DNA of 64,000 nucleotides from Chloroflexota bacterium (GTDB lineage: Bacteria > Chloroflexota > Anaerolineae > Aggregatilineales > Phototrophicaceae): contig JAIUNI010000008.1 in NCBI GenBank assembly GCA_020161935.1, positions 1-64,000 on the forward strand, given 5' to 3'. The notes beneath the pieces were generated by a model. The model saw nothing but the letters and a program-made list of their open reading frames with translations. It ran no database searches and was not told the origin of the DNA. Made by a program: the position numbers and the translations under genes. The first letter of the stretch is position 1; each line of letters starts with the position of its first letter. Shown in pieces: positions 25,732 through 35,274 of this stretch.

Positions 25732-26045
25732 TTACTTGGGGTATCGCCACACTAAACGGTGGAACTGGTTTTCAAGCGATAAAAATCGTTATAAGCCAAC
25801 TTTCGGCCTTTTCTCCCCTCGCCCTGAGGGAGAGGGGCTGGGGGTGAGGGCTTAAAATAATCATCCACCACTTCAAGTAGTCCTACCTTACTTGAGGTAG
25901 CGCCACATTAAACGGTGGATACTAATTTTATGGCAACCTCCTATGTATGGTGAGCCATAAAAGTCTTTAAAGTCCCTCGCCCTGAGGGCGAGGGATTTAG
26001 GGTGAGGGCTTAAAATAATCATCCACCCCTTAATGCAGTCCTACC
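25732..26045. repeat. Two tandem ~156-bp repeats
   Basis: Unit 1 (25732-25887) and unit 2 (25888-26045) both start TTACTTG(G/A)GGTA(T/G)CGCCACA, continue TTAAACGGTGGA or CTAAACGGTGGA, contain CCCTCGCCCTGAGGG...GGGTGAGGGC and end TTAAAATAATCATCCACC...AGTCCTACC. GGTGGA near the start can pair with TCCACC near the end of each unit. A third start (TTACTTGGCG) occurs at 26045. The middle parts have diverged. Confidence 0.8.
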
Positions 26046-26388
26046 TTACTTGGCGTTCTTGGCGGTTTAATTTGATTTCTCTCTGTCTTTTCTCTGTGTT
26101 CTCTGTGGTTAGTCGCCTTTGTATTTCTCTGCGTCTCTGCGGTTCAATACGCATTTGTCTTTGCAGGCTCGGCGAAACGCTCCCTCACAACCGCCATGCA
26201 AAGGCAAAATTGACATAGCGGCGGAAACACGGGAGCAATCCGCCGCACCAGCGCCATTTCAGCGCCAAGCTCACTCACATCTGCCGCCACAAAATGTCAA
26301 TTCAGCGGCAGCACGGGAGACTCCCGCCAGACAATTCGGCGGGAAAATGTGCAAATTGTGCAAAATCTGCGAAAAATGCGAATCATAA
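26046..26388 (+). repeat. Composite dispersed element, copy A
   Basis: In order: CTTGGCGTTCTTGGCGG, TTTCTCTGCGTCTCTGCGG, then a GC-rich part with GCGCCATTTCAGCGCC, CCGCCACAAAATG and CCCGCCAGACAATTCGGCGG. The same order occurs inverted at 39790-40100. A small reading frame (26119-26388) is partly conserved with the other copy, but I do not call a gene. Confidence 0.75.
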
Positions 26389-26452
26389 ATTTACCGGACT
26401 GCCTAACTAAAAATCTTGGCGTTCTTGGCGGTTAATTTTCTTCTGCTGTTAA

Positions 26453-28978
26453 CTAATCGCCGTTCGCCTCAAATGAAATCGGCTTGGTAATCACACGGAA
26501 GTTTTGGTGCTCGCGGTTCAATGGGAGGGTAAAAGCAAACGTACTCCCCTTACCCAATTGGCTGTCAACCATCAACCGCCCCCCGTGGGATTCAACCAAA
26601 TGCCGCGAGATCGAAAGGCCGAGTCCCGTCCCTTCGATGCTCATGCCCTTCACACGGTCAGCCCGTTCGAACGGCTGGAACAACTGCGCCATCTCGTGCG
26701 GGGCGATGCCGATCCCCGTGTCCGCAATCGCAAACTCGATCACATCGTCACTCAGGAAAACCGTAAGCGTAATGCTCCCAAACTGGGTGAACTTCACCGC
26801 GTTCGTGAGCAAATTCGTTAGAACCTGCCGGACGCGCCGCGAGTCCATTGGAACCAGCGGTAGGTCATCCGGTATCTGGGCATCCAGCGTAATCGGCGCG
26901 TTCTTCGCCTCGATGAGCATCAACGCCGAGTCGAGCGCATCTTCCAACACCGGACGCAAATCCGCCATGATAACGGTGAGTTCCATCTCACCGGCCTCGA
27001 TCTTGCTCACGTCGAGCAAGTCGTTAATGAGTGAAAGCAAATGCTCGGAACTGCGGATCGTCTGGTCAAGCCGCGTTTTCTGGTCGTGGGTCACGTTCCC
27101 GAACATACCGATACGCATGAAATCGAGGTTGTTGATAATCAGGTTCAGCGGTGTACGCAGTTCGTGGGTCACGCTGGCAAGGAAGCGCGTCTTAACGCTG
27201 TTCGCGCGTTCGGCTTCATCCGTCGCGGCCTCACGCTGGATATACAGTTGGGCGTTACGCACGATAGGCGATACGAGGTTGGCGAACAACAACAACAGGC
27301 GTTCATCCGGTTTACTGAAAACCGCCGCTTCCTCGCCACGCCCGACCATCACCGCCCCAATCGGTTTGTTGAACAACATCAGCGGGGCAGCCATACCACG
27401 TTCAACCCCCGCCTCGATGTGTTCGCCCAACCGCTGCGGCCAACGGGCGTAATCATCGACGATAACCAAGCGTGCCTCGCGGGTCGCTGCTCCGGCTAAC
27501 CCTTCGGTGACATCAATCATGATGTTTCGGGTCGCCGGGTCGCCGGTACCGGATACCAATTGGAGGTGTTCTTTGCTCTCGGTCAACAGCCACACCGCGC
27601 AGTAATTCGCATCCAGCAGTTGTAGGAGGTTGTTCGTCAATTGTTGGAGTACCGCGTCCAGCCGGTAGTCGCTCACGACTGCCAACGACGCATCATAAAC
27701 AGCCTGTAGTTCGTTGGCGTTGGCTTGGGCAACCTTCTGGGCTAAAGCAAGTTCTTCCGTGCGCTGCCCGACCCGCTTTTCAAGGGTTTGGCTCCACATC
27801 GAAAGCTGCTGATAGGAGTACGACAGATGACGTTTCATGTCTTCCATCGCGTTCGCCAAGCGCCCAATCTCGTCCTTCTGATCTTGGAAGGCAATGCCGT
27901 AGCGTAAATCACCACCTCCGATATGCTGCGCCGCCGTACCCAGCGTCGCCAGCGGTCGGGATACCGTCCGGTTGACGAAGGTATACACCACCCACGAGAG
28001 CAGGATCATGCCGATTGCGGTAACAAGCGCCATTTCAAAGATGCTGCGGTTCAGCGGGTTTTGAAGTAGGGATGAAGGCACAACGCTGACCAAGCGCCAT
28101 CCCGTTTGCGGGAGACGATTAATCAGCACAATCGACTGCTTCTGTTCATCAAAAGGGTCAGTACCCAGATAGAATGTCCCTTGATTGGGTTCCGCTTCCT
28201 CCCATAACCGCGAGATTTCCGGCTTTGCTAAAAACGAAGTCAGCAGTTCAGTGCTGTCCGTCTGGGGCATACTGGTATAAAAATCATGGCTGCTTGCCAG
28301 CGTACTTTGCTCGTTAAACAACAAGCTGTAACCGCCCCAGTCGGTCATGTCGATGGTTTTATCCATCACACGGGACAAAGTACTCTCAGAAATATCGACC
28401 CACACCGCCCCGGCATATGCAGTACCCGGACCGGTGTAAGGGACAGCATAAGAAACGACCGGTTGAATAGTGGAGGGGTCGAACGGTTGGCCCTGCTCCC
28501 GCCATCGTTCTTTCCCTTCCTGAATGGCTTGGAGGAACCATGTATCTGCTGGAATATCGCTGTTAAAATACTGCTGAACGATTGCACTCCGCAGCGGGGG
28601 AACCGGGGGGTTAAAAATCACGATCTGGTGATTATCGCCGGAAAACCCGTAGACATTGATGCGCCTGACGATACTGCTGGTATCGGCTAGAGCATTACTC
28701 GCCATCTGCCACACCTGCGAAAGCGGCGCGACCGGCTGTCCTGCCAACGCAGCCGCAAAGTTACGCGCTGTAATCGCAGCCGTCTGTAGCTGCCCATCCA
28801 GCGCGTTCGCGAACATTTGGTTCGAGTTGACGAACGCATCTTCCGACTCACGGCGCAAACTGGTCGAGTAAGCACTCAGCGCAATAATCGCGACAATCAC
28901 AATCGTCGGGATCGAAATCATCAGGATGATCTGCACCAGCCGGCGACGTATGCTCCAATCAGCAGAGAATAATTTCAT
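26453..28978 (-). CDS. Membrane sensor histidine kinase (Cache-like, HAMP, GAF)
   Basis: 841 residues. TM1 about 14-37; an extracytoplasmic Cache-like sensory region to about 300 (YAGAVWVDISESTLSRVM); TM2 about 305-327; HAMP (LATLGTAAQHIGGGDL); a coiled coil; a GAF domain (about 425-575); HisKA with phospho-His605 (FLASVTHELRTPLN); and an HATPase domain with GLGLSISRHLVESHGG. It should sense a small extracellular molecule and phosphorylate a response regulator, but none is adjacent, so it is an orphan kinase. ATG start; weak ribosome-binding site. Several repeats lie just beyond its 3' end. Confidence 0.93.
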   Translation of the reverse strand: MKLFSADWSIRRRLVQIILMISIPTIVIVAIIALSAYSTSLRRESEDAFVNSNQMFANALDGQLQTAAITARNFAAALAGQPVAPLSQVWQMASNALADTSSIVRRINVYGFSGDNHQIVIFNPPVPPLRSAIVQQYFNSDIPADTWFLQAIQEGKERWREQGQPFDPSTIQPVVSYAVPYTGPGTAYAGAVWVDISESTLSRVMDKTIDMTDWGGYSLLFNEQSTLASSHDFYTSMPQTDSTELLTSFLAKPEISRLWEEAEPNQGTFYLGTDPFDEQKQSIVLINRLPQTGWRLVSVVPSSLLQNPLNRSIFEMALVTAIGMILLSWVVYTFVNRTVSRPLATLGTAAQHIGGGDLRYGIAFQDQKDEIGRLANAMEDMKRHLSYSYQQLSMWSQTLEKRVGQRTEELALAQKVAQANANELQAVYDASLAVVSDYRLDAVLQQLTNNLLQLLDANYCAVWLLTESKEHLQLVSGTGDPATRNIMIDVTEGLAGAATREARLVIVDDYARWPQRLGEHIEAGVERGMAAPLMLFNKPIGAVMVGRGEEAAVFSKPDERLLLLFANLVSPIVRNAQLYIQREAATDEAERANSVKTRFLASVTHELRTPLNLIINNLDFMRIGMFGNVTHDQKTRLDQTIRSSEHLLSLINDLLDVSKIEAGEMELTVIMADLRPVLEDALDSALMLIEAKNAPITLDAQIPDDLPLVPMDSRRVRQVLTNLLTNAVKFTQFGSITLTVFLSDDVIEFAIADTGIGIAPHEMAQLFQPFERADRVKGMSIEGTGLGLSISRHLVESHGGRLMVDSQLGKGSTFAFTLPLNREHQNFRVITKPISFEANGD

Positions 28979-29110
28979 AGGGTTGTCCTCATTACAATCC
29001 CTCTAATTGTAACGGGGAATTGCATAATCACAGTCTAAAGAAGGTTGTGATTCAATTTGGTTTCTGTTAGATCATGAGACCATTTGCCTATAGGGAATTG
29101 TGGGATAGGC

Positions 29111-29139
29111 TTTTACCGATGGAACAGCCGATGTATAAT
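29111..29139 (+). promoter_or_regulatory. Promoter of tsaE-tsaB-rimI
   Basis: TTTTAC and TATAAT with a 17-base spacer, 37 bases before the tsaE GTG. Confidence 0.5.
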
Positions 29140-29175
29140 CGCCCCATACATTGATACGCGGGGCGGGAGTAAGGT

Positions 29176-29676
29176 GTGCCAATCCTAAAAGAAGGTCAAC
29201 TCGATATCATCAGCCACAGTGCGGAACAGACGCAGCGTCTTGGCTCACGGTTGGGTGGCCTGTTGACACCGGGAGACATTATTTGCCTGTCAGGTGATAT
29301 GGGTGCAGGGAAAACCATGTTTTCGGTGGGCATTGGTAAGGGCTGGGGATCAAAAACACCGCTTACAAGCCCGACATTTAACCTTGTTCACGACCATACC
29401 CGTTCAACCGATTCGCAGCACCTGTACCATCTTGACTGCTACCGCCTTGAAAAACCAAGCGACGCGGATAGCATCGGAATTGATGAAGTACTGAGTGGAC
29501 GCGCTGCTGTCATTCTGGAATGGCCGGAGAATATCGTCAGTATTCTGCCAAAACAGCGCCTTTGGATCGAGATACGGGTCGTTGAAAACACGCGCCGGAA
29601 CTTCGCCTTTTTGGCCGAAGGCAAGCGTTATGAAGACTTAATCGCCAAATTCCGCGAATTTACATTCGGGGTATAA
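29176..29676 (+). CDS. tsaE: tRNA t6A biosynthesis ATPase TsaE
   Basis: 166-residue ATPase that supports the TsaB-TsaD complex in making threonylcarbamoyl-adenosine at position 37 of ANN-decoding tRNAs. P-loop GDMGAGKT; TSPTFNLVHDH follows, and HLDCYRLE and ILEWPENI are family signatures. GTG start supported by GGGAGTAAGG. First gene of the tsaE-tsaB-rimI cluster, a common bacterial arrangement; tsaD is not in the window. Confidence 0.95.
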   Translation: MPILKEGQLDIISHSAEQTQRLGSRLGGLLTPGDIICLSGDMGAGKTMFSVGIGKGWGSKTPLTSPTFNLVHDHTRSTDSQHLYHLDCYRLEKPSDADSIGIDEVLSGRAAVILEWPENIVSILPKQRLWIEIRVVENTRRNFAFLAEGKRYEDLIAKFREFTFGV

Positions 29677-29733
29677 GCAAGACGTTGGTCACTATAAACC
29701 GCAATCGCTATTCTGAATCTAGATAAACCTATT

Positions 29734-30414
29734 ATGCTGCTCGCATTGGATACCGCTACTCAACTCATCAGTTTGGCCTTGTACGATGGTCAAAACTTAC
29801 TTGCTGAACAAACATGGCACACTGCTTTTAATCACAGCACGCAGCTCGCGCCGACACTGCAAACCCTGTTAGACCGCGCGGGCTATGGCACTGATGACCT
29901 TACGGCAATGGCGGTCTGCATCGGCCCCGGCTCCTATTCGGGTTTGCGAGTGGGCGTATCCTTCGCGAAGGGCATGGCAGCCGTTCACAAACTGCCGTTG
30001 GTGGGTATTTCCGCCCTTGATATTATTGCCGCAGCACAACCTCACTATGCGAATGGGCTCATTGTCGTGGTGCAAGCTGGCCGTGAGCGTATCATCGTTG
30101 GGCGCTATCAATGGCGTAAAGGGCGCTGGTCGCCGCGCGGGGATGTACAGCTTATGGACTGGGACTCGATGCTCGCCAGTGTGGACGGCCCAGCCCATAT
30201 TACAGGCGAAATTAGCGCGGCAGGCCACACTATTTTGCATGAGGCTCAACAAAAGGATATTCCAATTAATATTGTTCCAGCGGCGTTCCGGTTACGCCGC
30301 GCGGGATTTTTGGCTCAAGAGGCATGGGAGCGCTATACGGCAGAACCGAGCGGGTTTGATGCTGCTCAACTTGTGCCGTTTTACATCAAAACTCAGGATG
30401 TCCCCGAAACCTAA
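29734..30414 (+). CDS. tsaB: tRNA t6A biosynthesis protein TsaB
   Basis: 226-residue ASKHA-fold protein, the non-catalytic partner of TsaD in t6A synthesis. LALDTATQLISLALYDG, the GPGSYSGLRVGVSFAKGMA motif and ISALDIIAA are diagnostic. ATG with a weak ribosome-binding site 57 bases after tsaE; its 3' end overlaps rimI by 17 bases. Confidence 0.95.
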   Translation: MLLALDTATQLISLALYDGQNLLAEQTWHTAFNHSTQLAPTLQTLLDRAGYGTDDLTAMAVCIGPGSYSGLRVGVSFAKGMAAVHKLPLVGISALDIIAAAQPHYANGLIVVVQAGRERIIVGRYQWRKGRWSPRGDVQLMDWDSMLASVDGPAHITGEISAAGHTILHEAQQKDIPINIVPAAFRLRRAGFLAQEAWERYTAEPSGFDAAQLVPFYIKTQDVPET

Positions 30415-31012
30415 TTTACTGTTGCGGTATATGACGGTGGCTGATCTACCCGAGGTCATGGAGATAGATCGGCTGTCGTTTGAGATTCCATGGTCAGAAA
30501 AATCGTACCGCTACGAAATGGCCGAGTCCGAGCAAAGTTATATGGTGGTGCTCGAATGGCATCAAGAACGGGCAGCGACACGCTGGCAGCGCTGGCTGCA
30601 CATTCAACCCTATGCTGAACGGCGCGTCGTTGGTTATGGTGGTATGTGGTTTATCAGCGGGGAAGCGCATGTTAGCAGTATCGCGGTTCATCCGCGCGGG
30701 CGGGGGCGAGGCTGGGGTGAAATCCTGTTGGCAGGCATGATCCGGCGGGGATTGATCTTAAGGGCCGAAGAAGTGGCATTAGAGGTGCGGGTGAGCAACC
30801 AACGTGCCCAAAGTTTGTACCGCAAGTATGAGTTTAAAACAGTAGAGATCAAACCGCGTTACTACCGCAACAACAACGAGGATGCGTATGATATGCGGAT
30901 GGATGCACTCGACCCGACCGTTTGTAGGCGCTTTAAGGAACGCTACAATACACTGTTTACACGCTTCCGGCTCACCGACAAATTTAGTGGGCAGTCCCCA
31001 CCGAGGGGTTAA
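30398..31012 (+). CDS. rimI: GNAT acetyltransferase RimI (N-terminal protein acetyltransferase)
   Basis: 204-residue GNAT protein starting at an ATG inside the end of tsaB. Core: the acetyl-CoA loop region VSSIAVHPRGRGRGWGEILL, EVALEVRVSNQRAQSLYRKYEF and RYYRNNNEDAYDM, the signature of RimI-type enzymes that acetylate the N-terminus of ribosomal protein S18 and others. It has an insertion around residues 50-70 (WHQERAATRWQRW) and a C-terminal extension of about 40 residues beyond the usual 150. Gene order supports the name. The same frame is open upstream to 29885 but that part shadows tsaB. Confidence 0.9.
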   Translation: MSPKPNLLLRYMTVADLPEVMEIDRLSFEIPWSEKSYRYEMAESEQSYMVVLEWHQERAATRWQRWLHIQPYAERRVVGYGGMWFISGEAHVSSIAVHPRGRGRGWGEILLAGMIRRGLILRAEEVALEVRVSNQRAQSLYRKYEFKTVEIKPRYYRNNNEDAYDMRMDALDPTVCRRFKERYNTLFTRFRLTDKFSGQSPPRG

Positions 31013-31102
31013 GCCGATATGTTACCTTAGATAAACTTAACACACGCACGGCCCAGAGCGTTGTACGATAACATAGACTTTATCTCGCGCTGGAAATCTT
31101 AC

Positions 31103-32299
31103 ATGCACATTCTCTACCTAGTACCGCATGTTCCAAACCCAACTAAAATACGCTCACATTATCAGATTCTTGGCTTAATTGAAGCAGGTCACCGCGTGAC
31201 TATCGCCACATTAAACCGGAGCTTAACCGACGAAAAATCGATCGCTAAACTCCACGAGAGAGGCTTACAAGTTATTGAGGTAAAACTTCCAAAGCACACT
31301 TCATTATGGAACGCTTTTACAGCTTTACTTCAAGGTCTGCCGCTCCAAGCAAAATTTATGTGGTCGTCCCAATTAATGGATGAGATACTTGCATCCATAA
31401 AAAATGACCCACCAGATATGATCCATGTTGAACATTTGCGAATGGCGTTCTACGGAATTCGATTACTAAATCGTAGAGCAGTACTTTGGGATGCGGTAGA
31501 TTATCTATCATCACTATACGGTGAGGCCAGCCATCATTCACACAATATCTTTACTCGCATCATCTATGGCTTAGAAGCGAAGTTGTTAAAGCCCTATGAA
31601 AAATATTTATCAGCAAAATTCCCACTTACTTTAGTGATCTCTCAAAAAGATCAATTTCTCTTTCAAGAGAACAGCAATACTCCTCATAAGATTATCTATC
31701 AACCACAAGGTTTCCCTCTATCTAAAAATGTGGGCGACTTAATAAGGCGAGCAGATACACTTGTTATAACAGGTACCCTAAACTATCATCCCAACATCGC
31801 AGCAGTAAAGTATTTTGTTCAGTCGGTATTCCCACTCGTTCAAGATGCCGTGCCAAACATTCGATTACAATTGGTTGGGGCCAATCCCGATAAAAGTATT
31901 CTTGCGCTGCAACTGGAAGATACCTCAGTCGAAATTACTGGCTTTGTTGATTCGATAGCTGCATATTTACAAAAGGCTACAGTAGCACTCGCTCCTGTAC
32001 TTTATGGGTCCGGTATCCAAATCAAGGTCTTAGAAGCATTTATGACTGGGACACCCTTAGTTGCTACTTCAGTGGCGCTGCGGGGATTAGATGTACAACA
32101 CGAGCGTGAAGTGCTTATTGCAGATACTCCCGATGCCTTTGCGAATGCGGTTATTCGACTTCTAACTGATACAGAACTACGAGAACGATTAGGTGCAGCT
32201 GGTCGCAAATATGTTGAAGAAAATCATAACCTTTATGACACAACGCAGAAACTAGTCGAGCATTATCAACACATAATCAAAACGAGCAGCGAAAATTGA
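31103..32299 (+). CDS. Glycosyltransferase family 4-like
   Basis: 398-residue GT-B glycosyltransferase. The N-terminal donor-independent domain begins MHILYLVPHVPNPTKIRSHY, and the C-terminal nucleotide-sugar domain has EITGFVDSIAAYLQKATVALAP and GSGIQIKVLEAFMTGTPLVAT, with the acidic EA motif of GT4. Start at the ATG 31103; a TTG at 31061 is weak. First of a run of AT-rich glycan genes. The next gene starts one base after its stop. Likely role: adding a sugar to a surface polysaccharide or glycolipid. Confidence 0.9.
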   Translation: MHILYLVPHVPNPTKIRSHYQILGLIEAGHRVTIATLNRSLTDEKSIAKLHERGLQVIEVKLPKHTSLWNAFTALLQGLPLQAKFMWSSQLMDEILASIKNDPPDMIHVEHLRMAFYGIRLLNRRAVLWDAVDYLSSLYGEASHHSHNIFTRIIYGLEAKLLKPYEKYLSAKFPLTLVISQKDQFLFQENSNTPHKIIYQPQGFPLSKNVGDLIRRADTLVITGTLNYHPNIAAVKYFVQSVFPLVQDAVPNIRLQLVGANPDKSILALQLEDTSVEITGFVDSIAAYLQKATVALAPVLYGSGIQIKVLEAFMTGTPLVATSVALRGLDVQHEREVLIADTPDAFANAVIRLLTDTELRERLGAAGRKYVEENHNLYDTTQKLVEHYQHIIKTSSEN

Positions 32300-32300
32300 T

Positions 32301-33191
32301 ATGAAGATTTCGTTTATTGTTATTACATATCATCGCGGGCAATTACTCAATCGCTGTCTTGAGTCCATATACACTCAGCAAAATATCCCCTATCCTTTCG
32401 AAGTGATCGTTATTGACAATGGGAAAGATGTCTTGCTGCCGCAACCGGATAATCCCCAAATCAAACTCCGCGTTGAAACCCCAACGGGAAACCTCGGCGT
32501 GGCGGGTGGACGAAATCTTGGTATGCGTTACGCGCAAGGTGACTACTGGATCATATTAGACGATGATGCCACCTGGCATGATAACTTTGATGCTTCAAGA
32601 TTAGTTGAACATCTTGAACGTGATCCTACAGTTGGAGCAGTCGCAATTCAGATTCTTGACCCGAAAGGCGAACAGGTTGAGTCGCTTTTGACACATCCCG
32701 ATAAAAAGGCTGTTCGGGAACTTGATAAGCCTATCGAAGTTCCCTACTTTTATGGTGGTGGACACATTCTTCGGGCGAAGGCCATCCAAGAAGTTGGTGA
32801 TTACCCTGAACGCTTCTTCTACGCGATGGAAGAAGTGGATATCTGTCTGCGAATTATCGATGCCGGTTATAAAATTTTGTATGATCCGGCTGTTGCGGCT
32901 TATCACCACACAGACCAAACAGGGCGAACGGTATACGGGGAAAACTATTGGAAGCGTAACGCCTTAAACAAGAGTCGTGTTGGCTGGCGGCTCCTTCCTC
33001 TCCCCTATCCAATTACAATTATGATTATTTGGGGTTTAGCCGTTTTGGTCAAAACGCGTCGATTCGGCCCTCTTTGGGAAGTTTTGCGTGATCTTTGGCG
33101 GGAACGGCAGTTACTCGCTTCAGAACGAAAGACTGTTAAACCTAAAACCGTCCGTTACCTCAAAAGTATCGGTGCGAGGCTGCTATACTGA
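32301..33191 (+). CDS. Glycosyltransferase family 2
   Basis: 296-residue GT-A enzyme. ISFIVITYHRGQLLNRCLESI start, PTGNLGVAGGRNLGMRYAQG and the metal-binding DDD (WIILDDDATWHDN); GGGHILRAKAIQEVGDYPE and a final ED-type segment (YAMEEVDICLRI). Closely coupled to the GT4 gene. Hydrophobic stretch near residues 233-250 may touch the membrane. Its last nine bases overlap the convergent gene at 33183. Confidence 0.9.
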   Translation: MKISFIVITYHRGQLLNRCLESIYTQQNIPYPFEVIVIDNGKDVLLPQPDNPQIKLRVETPTGNLGVAGGRNLGMRYAQGDYWIILDDDATWHDNFDASRLVEHLERDPTVGAVAIQILDPKGEQVESLLTHPDKKAVRELDKPIEVPYFYGGGHILRAKAIQEVGDYPERFFYAMEEVDICLRIIDAGYKILYDPAVAAYHHTDQTGRTVYGENYWKRNALNKSRVGWRLLPLPYPITIMIIWGLAVLVKTRRFGPLWEVLRDLWRERQLLASERKTVKPKTVRYLKSIGARLLY

Positions 33192-34220
33192 ATACCGGCG
33201 TTCGCGAAGATTTTTAACAACCTTTTGCACAAATGCCACTGACGCAGCAGAATTTATGCCCAACGCCTTCCGGGCTAAAGAAATCCCTGCTAATGGCGAA
33301 CGCTTCGCTATTAGGGCGGCAGCGGTCAAGATTTTCACAGCAGCATCAATCGAGACATTACGCAATTCACTCGAACTCATCAGGGTTTGGGTTCGGAACA
33401 CGTTATATGCGTCTTGAATAACTGTTGAGAGTTTGACAACTTGCTCGACACTTGCGCTGCCCAAACGCCCCGAAAGTATTCTTTGCAAATCTAAACCATC
33501 TTCAACTGAGAGGCGCGTTTCACCAAATAACACATTGAGCTGGTCAATCATAATGACGGCAGTTGTAGGCGCTTCGGTTTTAGCGTTAACAGTCGATTTA
33601 CTTTGACTCCAATAACGATAGTGTAAAAGAACTTCAGAGACATTTGAGATCTGTGTTATCTTGCTGGCTCGCACTAAAAAGTCGTAATCCTCAACTGTCA
33701 TTGACCGATAGTAACCGAGTTTCTCGCCAACACTACGTCGAAACATCCATGTGGGATGTGCCAGACAAGGTGCAAATAACAAGCTCCATTGGATAATCTT
33801 GGTCGATGTCGGCGGACACCATTGGCGGGGTTGAAGCTGATCATGCTCATTGATGTAATCGATCCATGTGCCAACAAATCCAACTTGCGGATTTGCGTCC
33901 AAATATTGTATTTGTTTAGTAAACCGTTCCGGCAAACTAATATCGTCGGCATCCATACGAGCAATGTAGTCACCAGTTGCTAGCTGGCACCCCGTATTTA
34001 ATGCCTCGACCAAGCCCTTATTTTGGGGTTGACGATGCACTCTTATACGCGAATCATGTTTTCGATAGGTCTCTAAAATTTCCGGACTGCGATCTGATGA
34101 GCCGTCATCGATGATGATGAATTCAAACTCTTTAAAGGTTTGTGCGAGGATACTATCAACGGCTTGTTGAAGAAATTTTTCGCCATTATAGACAGGCATA
34201 ATGACGCTGATATGAGGCAT
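33183..34220 (-). CDS. Glycosyltransferase family 2
   Basis: 345-residue GT-A enzyme: HISVIMPVYNGEKFLQQAVDSI, IIIDDGSSDRS, NKGLVEALNTGCQLATGDYIARMDADD (DxD metal site) and RFTKQIQYLDANP, the standard family 2 pattern. C-terminal helical tail of about 80 residues. It lies seven bases downstream of the methyltransferase gene, and both read away from the flippase gene. Probably part of the same surface-glycan pathway. Confidence 0.92.
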   Translation of the reverse strand: MPHISVIMPVYNGEKFLQQAVDSILAQTFKEFEFIIIDDGSSDRSPEILETYRKHDSRIRVHRQPQNKGLVEALNTGCQLATGDYIARMDADDISLPERFTKQIQYLDANPQVGFVGTWIDYINEHDQLQPRQWCPPTSTKIIQWSLLFAPCLAHPTWMFRRSVGEKLGYYRSMTVEDYDFLVRASKITQISNVSEVLLHYRYWSQSKSTVNAKTEAPTTAVIMIDQLNVLFGETRLSVEDGLDLQRILSGRLGSASVEQVVKLSTVIQDAYNVFRTQTLMSSSELRNVSIDAAVKILTAAALIAKRSPLAGISLARKALGINSAASVAFVQKVVKNLRERRYSV

Positions 34221-34226
34221 TAGTGA

Positions 34227-35123
34227 TTAACGTCCTTTTAGGAATTTGGGATTAGCACGAAATTCACGGTTACCTTCTTCAGTAAGAAATCTCCCAAGAT
34301 GATTAAAAATTTTCCCTAAAATCCTTTTAAAGGGCAAAAGCTTCGCAATAGTTCTAATTAGTTTCATTTGTGAGGATAGGTCTTGACCATCCAAAATTGC
34401 TTTATTAGGCCAATTTATAGATTTTATTCTTCCCCAATATTGATCAGGGCTGTCGTGATTAGAAAAAATTGGCAAGGGTAAAATGCCGGATTTATTTAAG
34501 ATGTATATATCTCCCCGATCACCTCGTAACGTCGGTAAATCAACTTCTGATTTTTGAACAAAAGCACAAACATTATACCCATACTCAATAAAGTGACCCT
34601 GCCGCACATCAAAGCCATTCACCGCTAACACATAAAGAAGCTGCCCAACATTCCACCCTACTGATATGTGACCTGCTACAACATAATCTTCATGTGGAGG
34701 GACAAAAAGTAAAAGATACCCTGTTGACTTAAGAACACGTCTAATTTCGGAAAGGACGAGACTGATGTTACCAACGTGTTCAAGAATATGGCTCATCACA
34801 ACCGCGTCAAATGAATTCGTTTTGAACGGCAATACGTTGGCATTCGCTTCCATGATTGCAATATTGTGTTCTGATTTTAATAAATCGACATCAAGATCAT
34901 ATGATCGTAACTCTAACCCTACTCCAGTAACTTGTTTCCCTTTTTGGGCAAACCATTTCGCAAGTTGGCCTTGACCAATTCCGATATCAAGTACAGAGTC
35001 AATCTTTTCCAACGGTGCCGACTCAAGCAGCATTAGAACATCTTGCATCCGTTGATCCAGCCTACCTCCTGCTCCACCCATATCTGATGAAATGGCCTCA
35101 GGCCGCGTGTATTTGTTGGTCAT
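34227..35123 (-). CDS. Class I SAM-dependent methyltransferase
   Basis: 298 residues. SAM motif I VLDIGIGQGQLAKWF, an acidic residue after strand 2 (GVGLELRSYDLD), FDAVVMSHILEHVGNISLVLSEIRRVLK (methyltransferase 11-type) and GYLLLFVPPHED. It likely methylates a sugar or a small glycan intermediate, given its operon with a glycosyltransferase. AT-rich. The Met start has a moderate upstream signal. A divergent promoter region separates it from the flippase gene. Confidence 0.88.
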   Translation of the reverse strand: MTNKYTRPEAISSDMGGAGGRLDQRMQDVLMLLESAPLEKIDSVLDIGIGQGQLAKWFAQKGKQVTGVGLELRSYDLDVDLLKSEHNIAIMEANANVLPFKTNSFDAVVMSHILEHVGNISLVLSEIRRVLKSTGYLLLFVPPHEDYVVAGHISVGWNVGQLLYVLAVNGFDVRQGHFIEYGYNVCAFVQKSEVDLPTLRGDRGDIYILNKSGILPLPIFSNHDSPDQYWGRIKSINWPNKAILDGQDLSSQMKLIRTIAKLLPFKRILGKIFNHLGRFLTEEGNREFRANPKFLKGR

Positions 35124-35209
35124 TATGGTTGTCTCTTCATATTTGCTGCCAACGCTGGGTATATTCAGAATTTGATGTCACAAAAGGGTAACATAATTGT
35201 TGCGTAGTC

Positions 35210-35238
35210 TTACACATGCCGCATTATAATCATACAAT
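35210..35238 (+). promoter_or_regulatory. Candidate promoter of the flippase gene
   Basis: TTACAC, 17-base spacer, TACAAT, 37 bases before the ATG at 35275; a second TATAAT lies inside the spacer. Confidence 0.4.
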
Positions 35239-35274
35239 GTATGCGATTACAAATCTCAAGAATAGATGTATTAA

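Noticed and set aside
25543..26045. CRISPR array
   Set aside because: Repeats are long, few and diverged, with no regular spacers and no cas genes.
26119..26388. Small protein in composite element copy A as a gene
   Set aside because: Partial conservation with copy B is suggestive, but there is no ribosome-binding site and the GC-rich repeat alone can keep a frame open. Kept as a repeat and a finding.
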